A DNA stretch of 64,000 nucleotides from Pandoraea pnomenusa (GTDB lineage Bacteria > Pseudomonadota > Gammaproteobacteria > Burkholderiales > Burkholderiaceae): contig NZ_CP009553.3 in NCBI RefSeq assembly GCF_000767615.3, forward strand, positions 1 to 64,000, given 5' to 3'. Numbering within the stretch: position 1 is the first letter of the stretch; the number at the start of each line of letters is the position of its first letter. Position numbers and translations under genes: made by a program. The notes beneath the pieces were generated by a model. The model saw only the letters and a list, made by a program, of their open reading frames with translations, ran no database searches and had not been told where the DNA came from. Positions 36,099 through 45,800 of this stretch are shown here, one piece after another.

Positions 36099-37265
36099 TC
36101 ACAGTCCGAACTCGCCACGGCGGCGCCATAGCAGCATGAGGAAGAAGGGGGCGCCGAGCAACGCCGTGAGAATGCCCAACGGCAGCTCGGCAGGGGCGAC
36201 CCACGTGCGTGCGACGAGGTCGGCGACCAGCGTCAGGAAGGCCCCGAAAAGCGCCGCCGCCGGGAGTACCGCGCGCGGATCGGGACCGACAACCAGACGC
36301 ACGATGTGCGGCGCGATCAGTCCGATGAAGCCGATCATGCCGCTCGAGGCGACCAGCGCTCCCACGCACAACGCGCAGGCCACCATCACGCGACGTTTGA
36401 CCGACTGGACCGCAACGCCTAGGTGCAGCGCCTCCGCCTCGCCGAGCAGCAAGGCGTTGAGCGAGCGGCACTGCGTGCCGAGCGCAGCGATCCCCAGCGC
36501 GACCGGCCACACGATCACTCCCAGCATCGGCCATTGCGCGCCACCCAGACTGCCGAGTGTCCAGAAGGTGAGTGTTCGCAGTTGGGTGTCGTTGGCGAGG
36601 TAGGTCAGCAATCCGATGGCCGCACCGGACACCGCGTTGATTGCGATGCCGGCGAGCAGCAGCAGCGGCAGTGCCAGACGTCCTCGCCCCGCGGCAAGCC
36701 GGTAGACGAGCGCGGTCACGCCAAGTGCGCCGACGAAGGCGGCCGTGGGTAGCATCCAGAGGCCGAGCGACGCGCCGAGCGCGGCCGGCAACATGGCGCT
36801 GCCGAGCACGATGACACCTGCCGCGCCGAGCGCGGCGCCGCTGGCCACACCGATCAGGCCCGGGTCGGCCAGCGGATTTCGAAAGAGCGCCTGCAACGCG
36901 GCGCCGGCCGCGCCGAACCCGGCGCCCACCAGCACGCCGAGCACGATGCGTGGCAGACGTATCTGCAACATCACGCTGCGCGCCTGGTCTTGCGCAAAGT
37001 CCCCTGTCGCGCCGCGGAACAGCGCCGCCACGGCGTCGCCCGGGGCGATGCGATACGCACCACCGCACAACGCCGCCAGGACAGCGAGGGCCAGCAGTCC
37101 CGACAGCGCCGTCATGACCACCCATCGGGGCGCACGGCGGCGAGTCACGCGGGTCGCGTGGGTCGCGCCGCGAGGGCCACCGCGGTGGCTCGGGGGCGCG
37201 ACGCCGCCCGGTATGCCCGGCGAGGTGGACGGCGTCGTCTTGGGGATCGAAGGAGCGGCTGACAT
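36099..37265 (-). CDS. hmuU: Haem ABC transporter permease
   Basis: The 388-residue FecCD-family permease forms the membrane channel for haem. About ten helices are seen, with LQALFRNPLADPGLIGVASG, the family's EAA-like contact for HmuV in GEAEALHLGV, and GLIAPHIVRLVVGPDPRAVLP. The N-terminal 60 residues before the first helix are Pro/Ser/Arg-rich and longer than usual, so translation may begin later; the ATG at 37265 is the first plausible start. The C-terminus ends at LLWRRRGEFGL. Confidence 0.93.
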   Translation of the reverse strand: MSAAPSIPKTTPSTSPGIPGGVAPPSHRGGPRGATHATRVTRRRAPRWVVMTALSGLLALAVLAALCGGAYRIAPGDAVAALFRGATGDFAQDQARSVMLQIRLPRIVLGVLVGAGFGAAGAALQALFRNPLADPGLIGVASGAALGAAGVIVLGSAMLPAALGASLGLWMLPTAAFVGALGVTALVYRLAAGRGRLALPLLLLAGIAINAVSGAAIGLLTYLANDTQLRTLTFWTLGSLGGAQWPMLGVIVWPVALGIAALGTQCRSLNALLLGEAEALHLGVAVQSVKRRVMVACALCVGALVASSGMIGFIGLIAPHIVRLVVGPDPRAVLPAAALFGAFLTLVADLVARTWVAPAELPLGILTALLGAPFFLMLLWRRRGEFGL

Positions 37266-37366
37266 GGCTTCGTTGGCTGGCGGGTGACGGGATACGGTTG
37301 GGATTCGGACGGGACCGGCGTGGTCGGGGGGCATCGGGCGATCCCCTCAGGCCACGCCGGGCGCAT

Positions 37367-38290
37367 TCACACGGCGTGCACGCGTTGCGCGAGATCGGTC
37401 ACCGCCTGCGGCAGGCGAGGGCCGAAGCCGAGCAGATACAGCGCGTCGAAGCTCACGACACGCTTTGTACGCCCGGCGGGCGTATTGGCGAGGCCGGGCT
37501 GTGCCAGCAGCGTCGCGGCCGGATCCGCAGGCGATGGCCCCGTCGTGGTCGTGAGCAACACGTCGGGTCGTGCGGCAACGGCCGCCTCGGCCGTGAGCGG
37601 CCGATAGCCGGTGAAACCTTGTAGCGCGTTCTCGGCACCGGCAAACGCGAGCATGGCGTCGGCCGCCGTGTCCTGTCCGGCAACCATGACCTGATTGCCG
37701 GTGTGTCCGAGGATGAACAGCACACGTGGTCGCCGCGCAATGCCGTAGCGCTGCTCGATTTGCTCGCGAGCGCGTCGCCAGTTCGACATGAAGTCGCCGG
37801 CGACACGATCCCCGGCGTCGGGCACGCGCAGCGCGGCGGCAACGCCGCGAATGTTCTGGTGCACCAGCTCGGCGGTGTAGCCGTGGTTAAAGCGTTTGAC
37901 GGGCACGCCGGCGGCCGCGATCTGCGACAGCACATTGGGCGGTCCGGCCTCCGCGCCGGCGAGCAGCAGGTCGGGGTGGAGCGAGAGCACGCCCTCCGCG
38001 GACAGCGTGCGCAGATAGCCGATCTTGGGCAGCTTCGTGGCGGCTTCGGGATAGAGGCTAGTCAGATCGTTGGCGATCACACGGTCCTGCGCGCCGAGGG
38101 CGTAGACGATTTCCGTGAGAGCGCCGCCCGCGACGACGACCCGTTTCGGGCCGGCGGGCGCCGCGCCCGGCGCGCCGGCATGCGCCAGCGACGGCAGGCG
38201 GGCGCTCAGGCCAGCCCCCGCCACCAGCGCAACGCCTGCGCCCAGCAGTGCGCGCCGCGACGCGCGATGCGCATCGAGCCGCCCGTTCAT
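37367..38290 (-). CDS. hmuT: Haem ABC transporter, periplasmic binding protein
   Basis: HmuT carries haem from the outer-membrane receptor to HmuUV. The 307-residue protein begins with a signal sequence containing twin Arg (SRRALLGAGVALVAGAGLSA), so Tat export is possible, although a Sec signal is equally plausible. The binding-protein fold is recognised from RVVVAGGALTEIVYALGAQD, IGYLRTLSAEGVLSLHPDLL and the C-terminal lobe. Its start overlaps the hmuS stop by 4 bases (ATGA). Confidence 0.94.
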   Translation of the reverse strand: MNGRLDAHRASRRALLGAGVALVAGAGLSARLPSLAHAGAPGAAPAGPKRVVVAGGALTEIVYALGAQDRVIANDLTSLYPEAATKLPKIGYLRTLSAEGVLSLHPDLLLAGAEAGPPNVLSQIAAAGVPVKRFNHGYTAELVHQNIRGVAAALRVPDAGDRVAGDFMSNWRRAREQIEQRYGIARRPRVLFILGHTGNQVMVAGQDTAADAMLAFAGAENALQGFTGYRPLTAEAAVAARPDVLLTTTTGPSPADPAATLLAQPGLANTPAGRTKRVVSFDALYLLGFGPRLPQAVTDLAQRVHAV

Positions 38291-39399
38291 GCGCGAGTCT
38301 CCGGCTCGGCCTGTGCGGCTTGTGCGACTCGCGCGAGCGTCTCGCGCCAACCGTCGAGTTCCGGTTGTCCGGGCTTGCGCTCGCCGAAGAACATGGCGAT
38401 GACCATGCCCGAGGCGTCGAGCAGTTCGAGCGACGAGACGATGCCGTCGGATGTCGGCTTGCGCACGATCCACGCGGTGTGGACCAGATCGTCGCGCAGG
38501 TGCAGATTGAAGCCCGGATCGAGCACGTTGACCCACGGCCCCATCACGCGAATCGTCTTCACGGGGCCGGTGTGAATCTGGATCATGCCGGCATTGCCGA
38601 CGAACACCATGATCGGCAGGCCGGTGCCGGCGGCGTCCTCGAGCAGGGCGCGCACCGACGCCGCGCTCACACGGCGGGCGTGCCCCTCGGGGGCGAGGCG
38701 CAATGCCTGAGCCCGCGAGACGCCGTGGCGTTTGAGCATGTCGAAGAACTGGTGCGTGTCGGTCATGGCCAGCCAGTCGCGCTGGAAGGCGGCAATATCG
38801 ATCTGCGCGTCGGGCGTTTCGGGTTTCGGGGTGTCGGCGGCGCTCACGTGCTGGCCCGGTGTCTGATCGCTGGCGCGAAAGCGTGCGACGAGCGCTTCGT
38901 ACGCGGCCACGTCACTGTGATCGCGCAGGAACATCTTGTGCACGGCGGTGCCGGTCTTGTCGAAGAATTGCAGCGAGCGTCGCGGGCCCTGTTCCGTGGG
39001 CGTCTCGACGGCGTATCCGTATGCCCACTGATGGTAGAAGATGCGCAGATCGAGGTCCTTGCCCAGACCGAGACCGATGGTGCCCTGATGCGAGAGCTTC
39101 TCGTACTGGCCGTCCTTTTCGTGCACGGCCGCGGCGTTGCGTGTGAGTGCCATCACGCGGCCCAGCGCGGGCAGCGCTTCGACGATCTCCGGGAATTCGG
39201 GGCGCAGGCGTACCACGTGTTCGCCGACGAATGCCGCGACCGTTTCGCCCTCGGACACGCCGAGTGCCGCGGCGGCGTCGCGATCGCGCAGGTTCCGTTC
39301 GGTTTTCATGCGTTGAAATTCGCTGCGCAGACGGGCGACGTCGGCGAGCGCGGGAAATGCCGGGTGGGCGGCGGCAGTGGCGTTTTGAGCGTTCATCAT
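38287..39399 (-). CDS. hmuS: Haemin-degrading/transfer factor
   Basis: The 370-residue cytoplasmic protein is a HemS/ChuS/HmuS-type factor that binds imported haem and passes it on or breaks it down. Two repeated halves are visible, each beginning with a helical segment, and conserved blocks LDLRIFYHQWAYGYAVE and GPVKTIRVMGPWVNVLDP. The start at 39399 has an AAGGA ribosome site (ATG 39396 is also possible). It is followed directly by hmuT with a 4-base overlap. Confidence 0.95.
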   Translation of the reverse strand: MMNAQNATAAAHPAFPALADVARLRSEFQRMKTERNLRDRDAAAALGVSEGETVAAFVGEHVVRLRPEFPEIVEALPALGRVMALTRNAAAVHEKDGQYEKLSHQGTIGLGLGKDLDLRIFYHQWAYGYAVETPTEQGPRRSLQFFDKTGTAVHKMFLRDHSDVAAYEALVARFRASDQTPGQHVSAADTPKPETPDAQIDIAAFQRDWLAMTDTHQFFDMLKRHGVSRAQALRLAPEGHARRVSAASVRALLEDAAGTGLPIMVFVGNAGMIQIHTGPVKTIRVMGPWVNVLDPGFNLHLRDDLVHTAWIVRKPTSDGIVSSLELLDASGMVIAMFFGERKPGQPELDGWRETLARVAQAAQAEPETRA

Positions 39400-39507
39400 G
39401 GCGATTCCTTGATTGCGTGTTTGCTGGCAGTGGCTGGCAGGCGTCGGGGCGGCCCCGTCAGGCGAAGGCCGGACCGCCCCGACGCAGGTTCTGAAGTGAG
39501 ACGACAA

Positions 39508-41874
39508 TTAGTATTGGAGCTTCAGGCTCACGGCCACGCTGCGGCCGGGCGCCGAATACGCGTCCTTGAGCGTCGAGTTCTCGGCGAGGTTGCGAACGTC
39601 CGACCAGTTCCAGTACCGGCGGTCGAACACGTTGTAGACGCCGGCATAGACCGTGGCGTGCTTGTTGATGTGATAGCCACCCGACAGGTCGAGCACGACC
39701 GATGACGGAGGTGCCCAGCAGTTCTGGTTCTGCTGCGTGCCCGACGTACAGGTCTTCGCGATCTGGCCTTGCGACTTGGCGGCCTGGAAGAGCAGGTCGG
39801 CCTGTGCGAACCACGTGCTGTTCGGCTCGTAGCGCACGCCGAGCACCATCGAGAACGGGTTGACGGTGTTCAGCGGCTGGCTGGCCGATCCGTCGTCTTC
39901 GGTCGTGCCGTGCGTGTAGGCCATGGCGGTGCGCAACGTCACCCCTGACTTGAGCGCCCACGTGGCCCGGCCTTCCCACCCCTGAATGCGGGCGCGGCTG
40001 AAGTTCACGTACTGATAGATGAGGGGATCGTTCGGTCGACCCGAGCCGCTGATGTTCTGCTGCGATATGAAATTGCGGTAATTGCCCGCGAACACTGCCG
40101 TGCTGTACGTGACCGGGCCGAGCGTGGTGGCCAGGCGTCCGCGCAGACCCAGCTCGACCGTGTCGCTGGTTTCGGGCTTGAGGTTCGGGTTCGCGATCGA
40201 CATGTAGCCGAAGATCGGATTCGAGAAGCCGTTGTTGACCTGATCCGGTGTGGGCGTGCGGAAGCCCCGCGCGTATTGCACGTACGGAATCAGCGAAGGG
40301 GCGATTTCGTACATGATCGCCAGGCGCGGCGAGAAGGCCGAATCGTTGGACGAAGTCGGTTGCACGCGCGTGCCTGAGCGCGTTTGCGACACGTACAGCG
40401 GGTCGTTCTGCTTGGGCGATAGCCAGTACGCGTCGTATCGGATGCCGGGCGTGACGGTCAGCGAACCATAGCGAATTTCATCCTGGAGATAAGCGCCGAA
40501 AAGCGTGTAGTCGGTGTCGGGGAAAGCCTTGTTCGGGAACGATTCGCCCACGCCCGGCACGGTGCCGTTTCGATAGCTGGTGATGTACGCGAGGCTTGCA
40601 TCGGTGCCATACACGAGCTTGTGGGCGAGCGGGCCGGTCACGAAGTTGCTCTGCGCCTGCAGCGAGCCGCCCACCGTGCGTTCCTTATACGTGTTGTCGC
40701 GCGTTCGGTCGCCTGCCGTGCGGTTCTCGTAGGAGTACTGACTGTTCTTGGCATCCTGAAAGTAGAGCAGGGCGTGAAGGTTCTGCACATAGGCCCGCGA
40801 CGCGTCGTTGAAGTCGTAATCGAGGCTGATGCGATTGCGCTCGAGGCGGTCGCTTGTGGTCAGGCCGAGGGTGGTCGGCGGGTTGATCGCCGACAGCACG
40901 TTCGAATCCACGCGGCGGCGCACGTTCTCTCCCGTGAGCTTGAACGTCGAGAACGGCGAGGCCTTGAAAACCAGCTTGCCGAGTACCGAGTTGCCGTTGG
41001 TGTCCTGGGGATTGGCAGTGGTGCGTGCGGTGCTGGCCGAGTTGTTCGTGCCCTTGCCGTCGAGCTCGTGCCCCTTGTTGCCGTCGACGATCACCATGCC
41101 CTGCCATTGCTCGCCGCCCCACGCCGCCTGGGCCGTCGTGCCGAAGCTGCGGTCCATCGAGTTGTAGTACGGGCGCAGCGAGAAGTAGGTCGACTTGCCG
41201 AACACGTCGAGCAGGTCTTGCGGGTCCTTGGTGAGGAAGTTGACCACCCCGGTCAGGCCATCGCTGCCGTAGAGCGAGGAGGCCGGGCCGCGCAGGATTT
41301 CGATGCGACGCAGCAGGTCCATGCTCAGGTAGTCGCCGCGCCCCGCTTCGAGTGGGCCGAACGCATACGACGAGGGCATGCGGATGCCGTCTTCGAACAG
41401 CGCGACGCGGTTGCCTTCGAGGCCACGGATGTTGATGCTGGCGTTGCCGTCGCGGCCCCCGCCGGCGGCTGCGGAGGCGGGGCGATACGGCGCGCGGCGC
41501 ACCGTCACGCCCGGCTCGTAGCGTAGCGCCTCCTTGATGTCCTGCGCCTGCTGCTCCTCGAGATCCTGATCGGTGATGACCGAAATCGACGCCGGCGTGC
41601 GCTCCGCTTCAGTGGGCGTGCGTGTTGCCGTTACGTTGACCTCGCGCAGGTTGGCTTCCGCGAGCTGCAACGATGCCGCGGGCGCCGTCTGGGCGAAGAC
41701 GGCGGGCCACCAGAACGCGGCGAGCACCGCACCGGCCACCGGGTGAAGGCGCCGACGACCGGCGCGGTTCGGATGGCGTCGCGACGATGGTTCGGCGAAG
41801 CCCGGGTTCGCGCCGTGTCCCCGGCGCAAGGTCATGAAAAATGCGCGGCCCCCGCCGCTCGACGACTGCTTCAC
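39508..41874 (-). CDS. TonB-dependent haem/haemoglobin receptor
   Basis: This 788-residue outer-membrane beta-barrel takes up haem or haemoglobin using TonB energy. A signal peptide with a long basic leader ends near residue 62. The TonB box resembles REVNVTATRT and the plug contains IRGLEGNRVALFEDGIRMPS. In the barrel, YARGFRTPTPDQVNNGF and NPNLKPETS correspond to the FRAP and NPNL motifs of haem receptors. The C-terminus ends in aromatic KLQY as needed for barrel assembly. The start is GTG with GGGAG 7 bases before it. A Fur box lies about 180 bases upstream, and hmuSTUV follow. Confidence 0.95.
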   Translation of the reverse strand: MKQSSSGGGRAFFMTLRRGHGANPGFAEPSSRRHPNRAGRRRLHPVAGAVLAAFWWPAVFAQTAPAASLQLAEANLREVNVTATRTPTEAERTPASISVITDQDLEEQQAQDIKEALRYEPGVTVRRAPYRPASAAAGGGRDGNASINIRGLEGNRVALFEDGIRMPSSYAFGPLEAGRGDYLSMDLLRRIEILRGPASSLYGSDGLTGVVNFLTKDPQDLLDVFGKSTYFSLRPYYNSMDRSFGTTAQAAWGGEQWQGMVIVDGNKGHELDGKGTNNSASTARTTANPQDTNGNSVLGKLVFKASPFSTFKLTGENVRRRVDSNVLSAINPPTTLGLTTSDRLERNRISLDYDFNDASRAYVQNLHALLYFQDAKNSQYSYENRTAGDRTRDNTYKERTVGGSLQAQSNFVTGPLAHKLVYGTDASLAYITSYRNGTVPGVGESFPNKAFPDTDYTLFGAYLQDEIRYGSLTVTPGIRYDAYWLSPKQNDPLYVSQTRSGTRVQPTSSNDSAFSPRLAIMYEIAPSLIPYVQYARGFRTPTPDQVNNGFSNPIFGYMSIANPNLKPETSDTVELGLRGRLATTLGPVTYSTAVFAGNYRNFISQQNISGSGRPNDPLIYQYVNFSRARIQGWEGRATWALKSGVTLRTAMAYTHGTTEDDGSASQPLNTVNPFSMVLGVRYEPNSTWFAQADLLFQAAKSQGQIAKTCTSGTQQNQNCWAPPSSVVLDLSGGYHINKHATVYAGVYNVFDRRYWNWSDVRNLAENSTLKDAYSAPGRSVAVSLKLQY

Positions 41875-42053
41875 TGCTGGCTCCCAATGCTAGAAAACCC
41901 CGTTTCTGGCTGGCGAGCGCTCGTGGCAGTCTGCGTGCGAACAACGCCGGAATCGACGCTGTGAGACACGCTGGCAGGCGCGGCTGGCGAAATGTTTCGT
42001 GCCACCCGGCCGCGGATGTTCGGCCTAGGGACGAAATGCTTTTGATGAAACTT

Positions 42054-42070
42054 AAATGAGAATCATTTGC
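42054..42070 (-). promoter_or_regulatory. Fur box upstream of haem receptor
   Basis: AAATGAGAATCATTTGC (42054-42070) is a good match to the Fur consensus core and is embedded in AT-rich sequence. It lies between the divergent haem receptor gene and the Lrp gene, and most probably represses the haem uptake operon when iron is sufficient. Confidence 0.82.
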
Positions 42071-42152
42071 ATTTTTAACGAAGATGCCCCGTCTCGTCAA
42101 GGGCGTTGTCGCACAAAGTCGACAGACGGATGGGATTGGAAAGGCGCGCCGG

Positions 42153-42614
42153 TCAGATCGGCAGGCTTGTGTCGAACTTGATCTCGCGCAGCACGACGCT
42201 CGTTTTCACGTTCGCCACGGCGGGCAGACGGAAGATGTGCTCGTGCAGAAACGCGTCATAGGCCTTGATGTCCGGCGCAACGATCTTGAGGATGTAATCG
42301 GCTTCCCCGGTGGTGCTGTAGCACTCCGTGACTTCGGGGCAGGTACGGATTTCCCGCTCGAACTGCTCGGTGCCGCCTTCCGTGTGGCGCGTGAGTTGCA
42401 CGTGGGCGAGGGCGCATACGTGCAGGCCCAGCTTTTCGCGATCGAGCAGCACCGTGTAGCGCTGGATCACGCCGCTCTGTTCCATGTCCTTGATCCGCCG
42501 CCAGCACGGCGTCGCCGACAAGCCAACGTTTTCGGACAGCTCCTGCGCCGAGCGGCGTGAGTCGATCTGCAATAGCCGGAGAATCTGTCGAGCGAAGTTG
42601 TCGAGTAATTCCAT
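42153..42614 (-). CDS. Lrp/AsnC-family regulator
   Basis: The 153-residue protein shows the helix-turn-helix MELLDNFARQILRLLQIDSR with recognition helix LSATPCWRRIKDMEQSGVI and the RAM domain TTGEADYILKIVAPDIKAYD. It is divergent from the indolepyruvate oxidoreductase gene, and a CAGGAG/CTCCTG inverted repeat lies in the shared region, so it most likely controls that gene in response to an aromatic amino acid or its keto acid. This is inference. The start at 42614 is set by the family's usual MxLDxxDxxIL beginning. Confidence 0.93.
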   Translation of the reverse strand: MELLDNFARQILRLLQIDSRRSAQELSENVGLSATPCWRRIKDMEQSGVIQRYTVLLDREKLGLHVCALAHVQLTRHTEGGTEQFEREIRTCPEVTECYSTTGEADYILKIVAPDIKAYDAFLHEHIFRLPAVANVKTSVVLREIKFDTSLPI

Positions 42615-42662
42615 TTTCCAAATCCGATTTTTTCGAAATGAACGTTTCTTATTGTGCGCCAT

Positions 42663-42693
42663 CAGGAGTGAAATAGTAAAAATCTTTCTCCTG
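42663..42693. promoter_or_regulatory. Candidate Lrp operator (inverted repeat)
   Basis: CAGGAG (42663-42668) and CTCCTG (42688-42693) flank an AT-rich 19-base centre. The site lies in the divergent region between the Lrp regulator and the oxidoreductase gene. Confidence 0.5.
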
Positions 42694-42842
42694 CCTCCCC
42701 ATACACTGCTTGCATAACCGACGCGGCCGGGTGCGATGCGCACGCGGTGGGTCGAGATCAACAGAACATATGCCCCCGAAGTCCGGTCATTGCCCTCGTC
42801 TGTCCTGACCTGGTGCGCGCCGCGGGGATCAGGAGATACACG

Positions 42843-45800
42843 ATGAACGCCCCCATGCGCGCCACATTGGCGACGCCCACGGCCAACCCCCTGGCCCATC
42901 CCGATTACCAGCTCTCCGACGCCCTCACGGCGCGTCGCGGGCAGATTTTCCTGACCGGCACGCAGGCGCTCGTGCGCATCCTGCTCATGCAACGCCAGCT
43001 CGACGCGGAGCGCGGCCTGAATACGGCGGGGTTCATCAGCGGCTATCGTGGCTCGCCGCTCGGCGGCGTGGACCAGCAACTGTGGAAGGCGAAGAAGCTG
43101 CTCGATGCGGCGAACGTCAAATTCCTGCCGGCCATCAACGAGGAACTCGGTGGCACCGCCGTCATGGGCACGCAGCGCGTGGAAGCCGATCCGGAACGCA
43201 CGGTCGAAGGCGTGTTCGGCATGTGGTACGGCAAGGGCCCGGGCGTCGATCGCGCGGGCGACGCGCTCAAGCACGGCAATGCGTATGGCGCGTCGCGTCA
43301 TGGCGGCGTGCTAGTGGTCGCGGGGGACGATCATGGGTGCGTGTCGTCGTCGATGCCGCACCAGAGCGACTTCACGATGATGTCGTGGAGCATGCCCGTG
43401 CTGAACCCGGCGGACATCGGCGAGCTCGTCGAATTCGGACTGTACGGTTACGCGCTGTCGCGTTTTTCCGGCGCGTGGGCGGGTCTGAAGGCCATCTCCG
43501 AGACGGTCGAGTCGCGAGGCACCGTCGATCTCGACAAGATTCGCACCGATTGGGCCGAGCCGCAGGACTACGTGGCGCCCGCGGGCGGGCTGCACAATCG
43601 TTGGCCCGACTTGCCGAGTCTGGCGCTCGAGGCGCGTCTTGCCGACAAGCTCGACGCCGTGCGAGCTTTCTCGCGCGTGAACAGCATCGACAAGTGGATC
43701 GCGCCGGCGCCGCATGCCGATATCGGCATCGTGACGTGCGGCAAGGCGCACCTCGACCTGATGGAGACGCTGCGCCGCCTCGACATCACCGTGAGCGATC
43801 TCGAAGCCGCCGGGGTGCGCATCTATAAGGTGGGCTTGTCGTTCCCGCTGGACATGTCGCGTCTGGACGCGTTCGTCTCCGGTCTCAGGGAAATCCTCGT
43901 GATCGAGGAGAAGGGCCCGGTCGTCGAGCAGCAGATCAAGCAGTACCTCTACAACCGCACGGCGGGCACACGCCCGATCGTGCTCGGCAAGACCGACGCC
44001 GATGGCCGTGCGTTGCTCTCGGCGCTTGGCGAGCTGCGTCCGTCGCGTGTGCTGCCGGTGTTCGCCGAGTGGCTCGCGAAGCATCGACCGACGCTCGATC
44101 GCCGCGAGCGCGTGGTCGATCTGGTGGCGCACGAGATCCTGTCGAACGCGGCCGACGGCGTGCGCCGCGTGCCGTACTTCTGTTCGGGGTGCCCGCACAA
44201 CACGTCGACGAAGGTGCCGGAAGGCTCCATTGCGCAGGCGGGCATCGGCTGTCACTTCATGGCGTCGTGGATGGATCGCGACACGACCGGCCTGATCCAG
44301 ATGGGCGGCGAGGGCGTGGACTGGGCGGCCCACTCGCACTTCACGAAGCGGCCGCATGTGTTCCAGAACCTGGGCGACGGCACGTACTTCCATTCGGGGC
44401 TGCTCGCGATTCGTCAGGCCGTGGCATCGAAGGCGAACATCACCTACAAGATTCTCTACAACGATGCCGTGGCCATGACCGGTGGCCAGCCGGTCGACGG
44501 TTCGATCTCGGTGCCGCAGATTGCGCGTCAGGTCGAAGCGGAGGGCATCGCGAAACTCGTGGTGGTGAGCGACGAGCCGGAGAAATACATCGGCCACGAA
44601 GGCCAGTTCCCCAAGGGCACCACGTTCCATCACCGCAGCGAACTCGACGCGGTGCAGCGCGAGCTGCGCGAAATCCCGGGCGCGACCGTGCTCATCTACG
44701 ATCAGACGTGCGCGGCCGAGAAGCGTCGTCGTCGCAAGAAAAACGAATTTCCGAATCCGGACCGGCGTCTGTTCATCAACGAAGCCGTTTGCGAAGGTTG
44801 CGGCGATTGTGGCGTGGCATCGAACTGTCTGTCGGTGGAGCCGGTCGAGACCGCGCTCGGACGCAAGCGTCGCATCGATCAGTCGTCGTGCAACAAGGAC
44901 TTTTCGTGTGTGAATGGCTTTTGCCCGAGCTTCGTGTCGGTCAAGGGCGCGCAATTGAAGAAGGCGCTCGCCGCCGCGTTCGATCAGGCGGCATTCGAGC
45001 ATCGTCTGAATGCGCTGCCGCAGCCGGCGGCACTTGCCGGCGACGCGCCTTTCGACATCATGGTCACGGGCGTGGGCGGCACGGGTGTGGTGACGATCGG
45101 CGCGCTCATCACGATGGCTGCGCATCTGGAGGGAAAGAGCGCCTCGGTGCTCGACTTCATGGGTTTCGCCCAGAAGGGTGGTGCGGTGCTGTCGTTCGTG
45201 CGGTTCGCGAACACGCCGCAAGCGCTCAATCAGGTGCGCATCGACACGCAGCAGGCCGACGTGCTGCTCGCGTGCGACATGGTGGTGGGCGCCAGTGCCG
45301 ACGCGTTGCAGACCGTGCGCCGCGACCGTACGCGCGTGGTGGTCAACACGCATGCGATCCCGAACGCGACGTTCGTGCAGAACCCTGACGCCAGCCTGCA
45401 CGCGGATGCCCTGCTCGCGAAAATGCGTCATGCGGCCGGCAACGGCAAGCTCGACACCTGCGACGCACAGGCGCTCGCGCAGCGCTTCCTGGGCGACACG
45501 ATGGGCTCGAACATCATCATGCTCGGCTACGCGTGGCAACTGGGGCTGGTGCCGGTGTCGCTGCACGCGCTGCAACGCGCCATCGAACTGAACAACGTGG
45601 CGGTGCCGATGAACCAGCTGGCGTTGGCGATCGGGCGGCTGGCCGCTGGCGATCCGTCCGCACTGACCGAGACCACGGCCAAGGCGGCGCATGCGCCGAT
45701 GCATGCGCCGGTCGCGGACGACGTGACGTTCGATGCGCTCGTCGCGCATCGCGTGGAACTGCTCACGCAGTACCAGAGCGCCGCGTATGCCGCGCAATTC

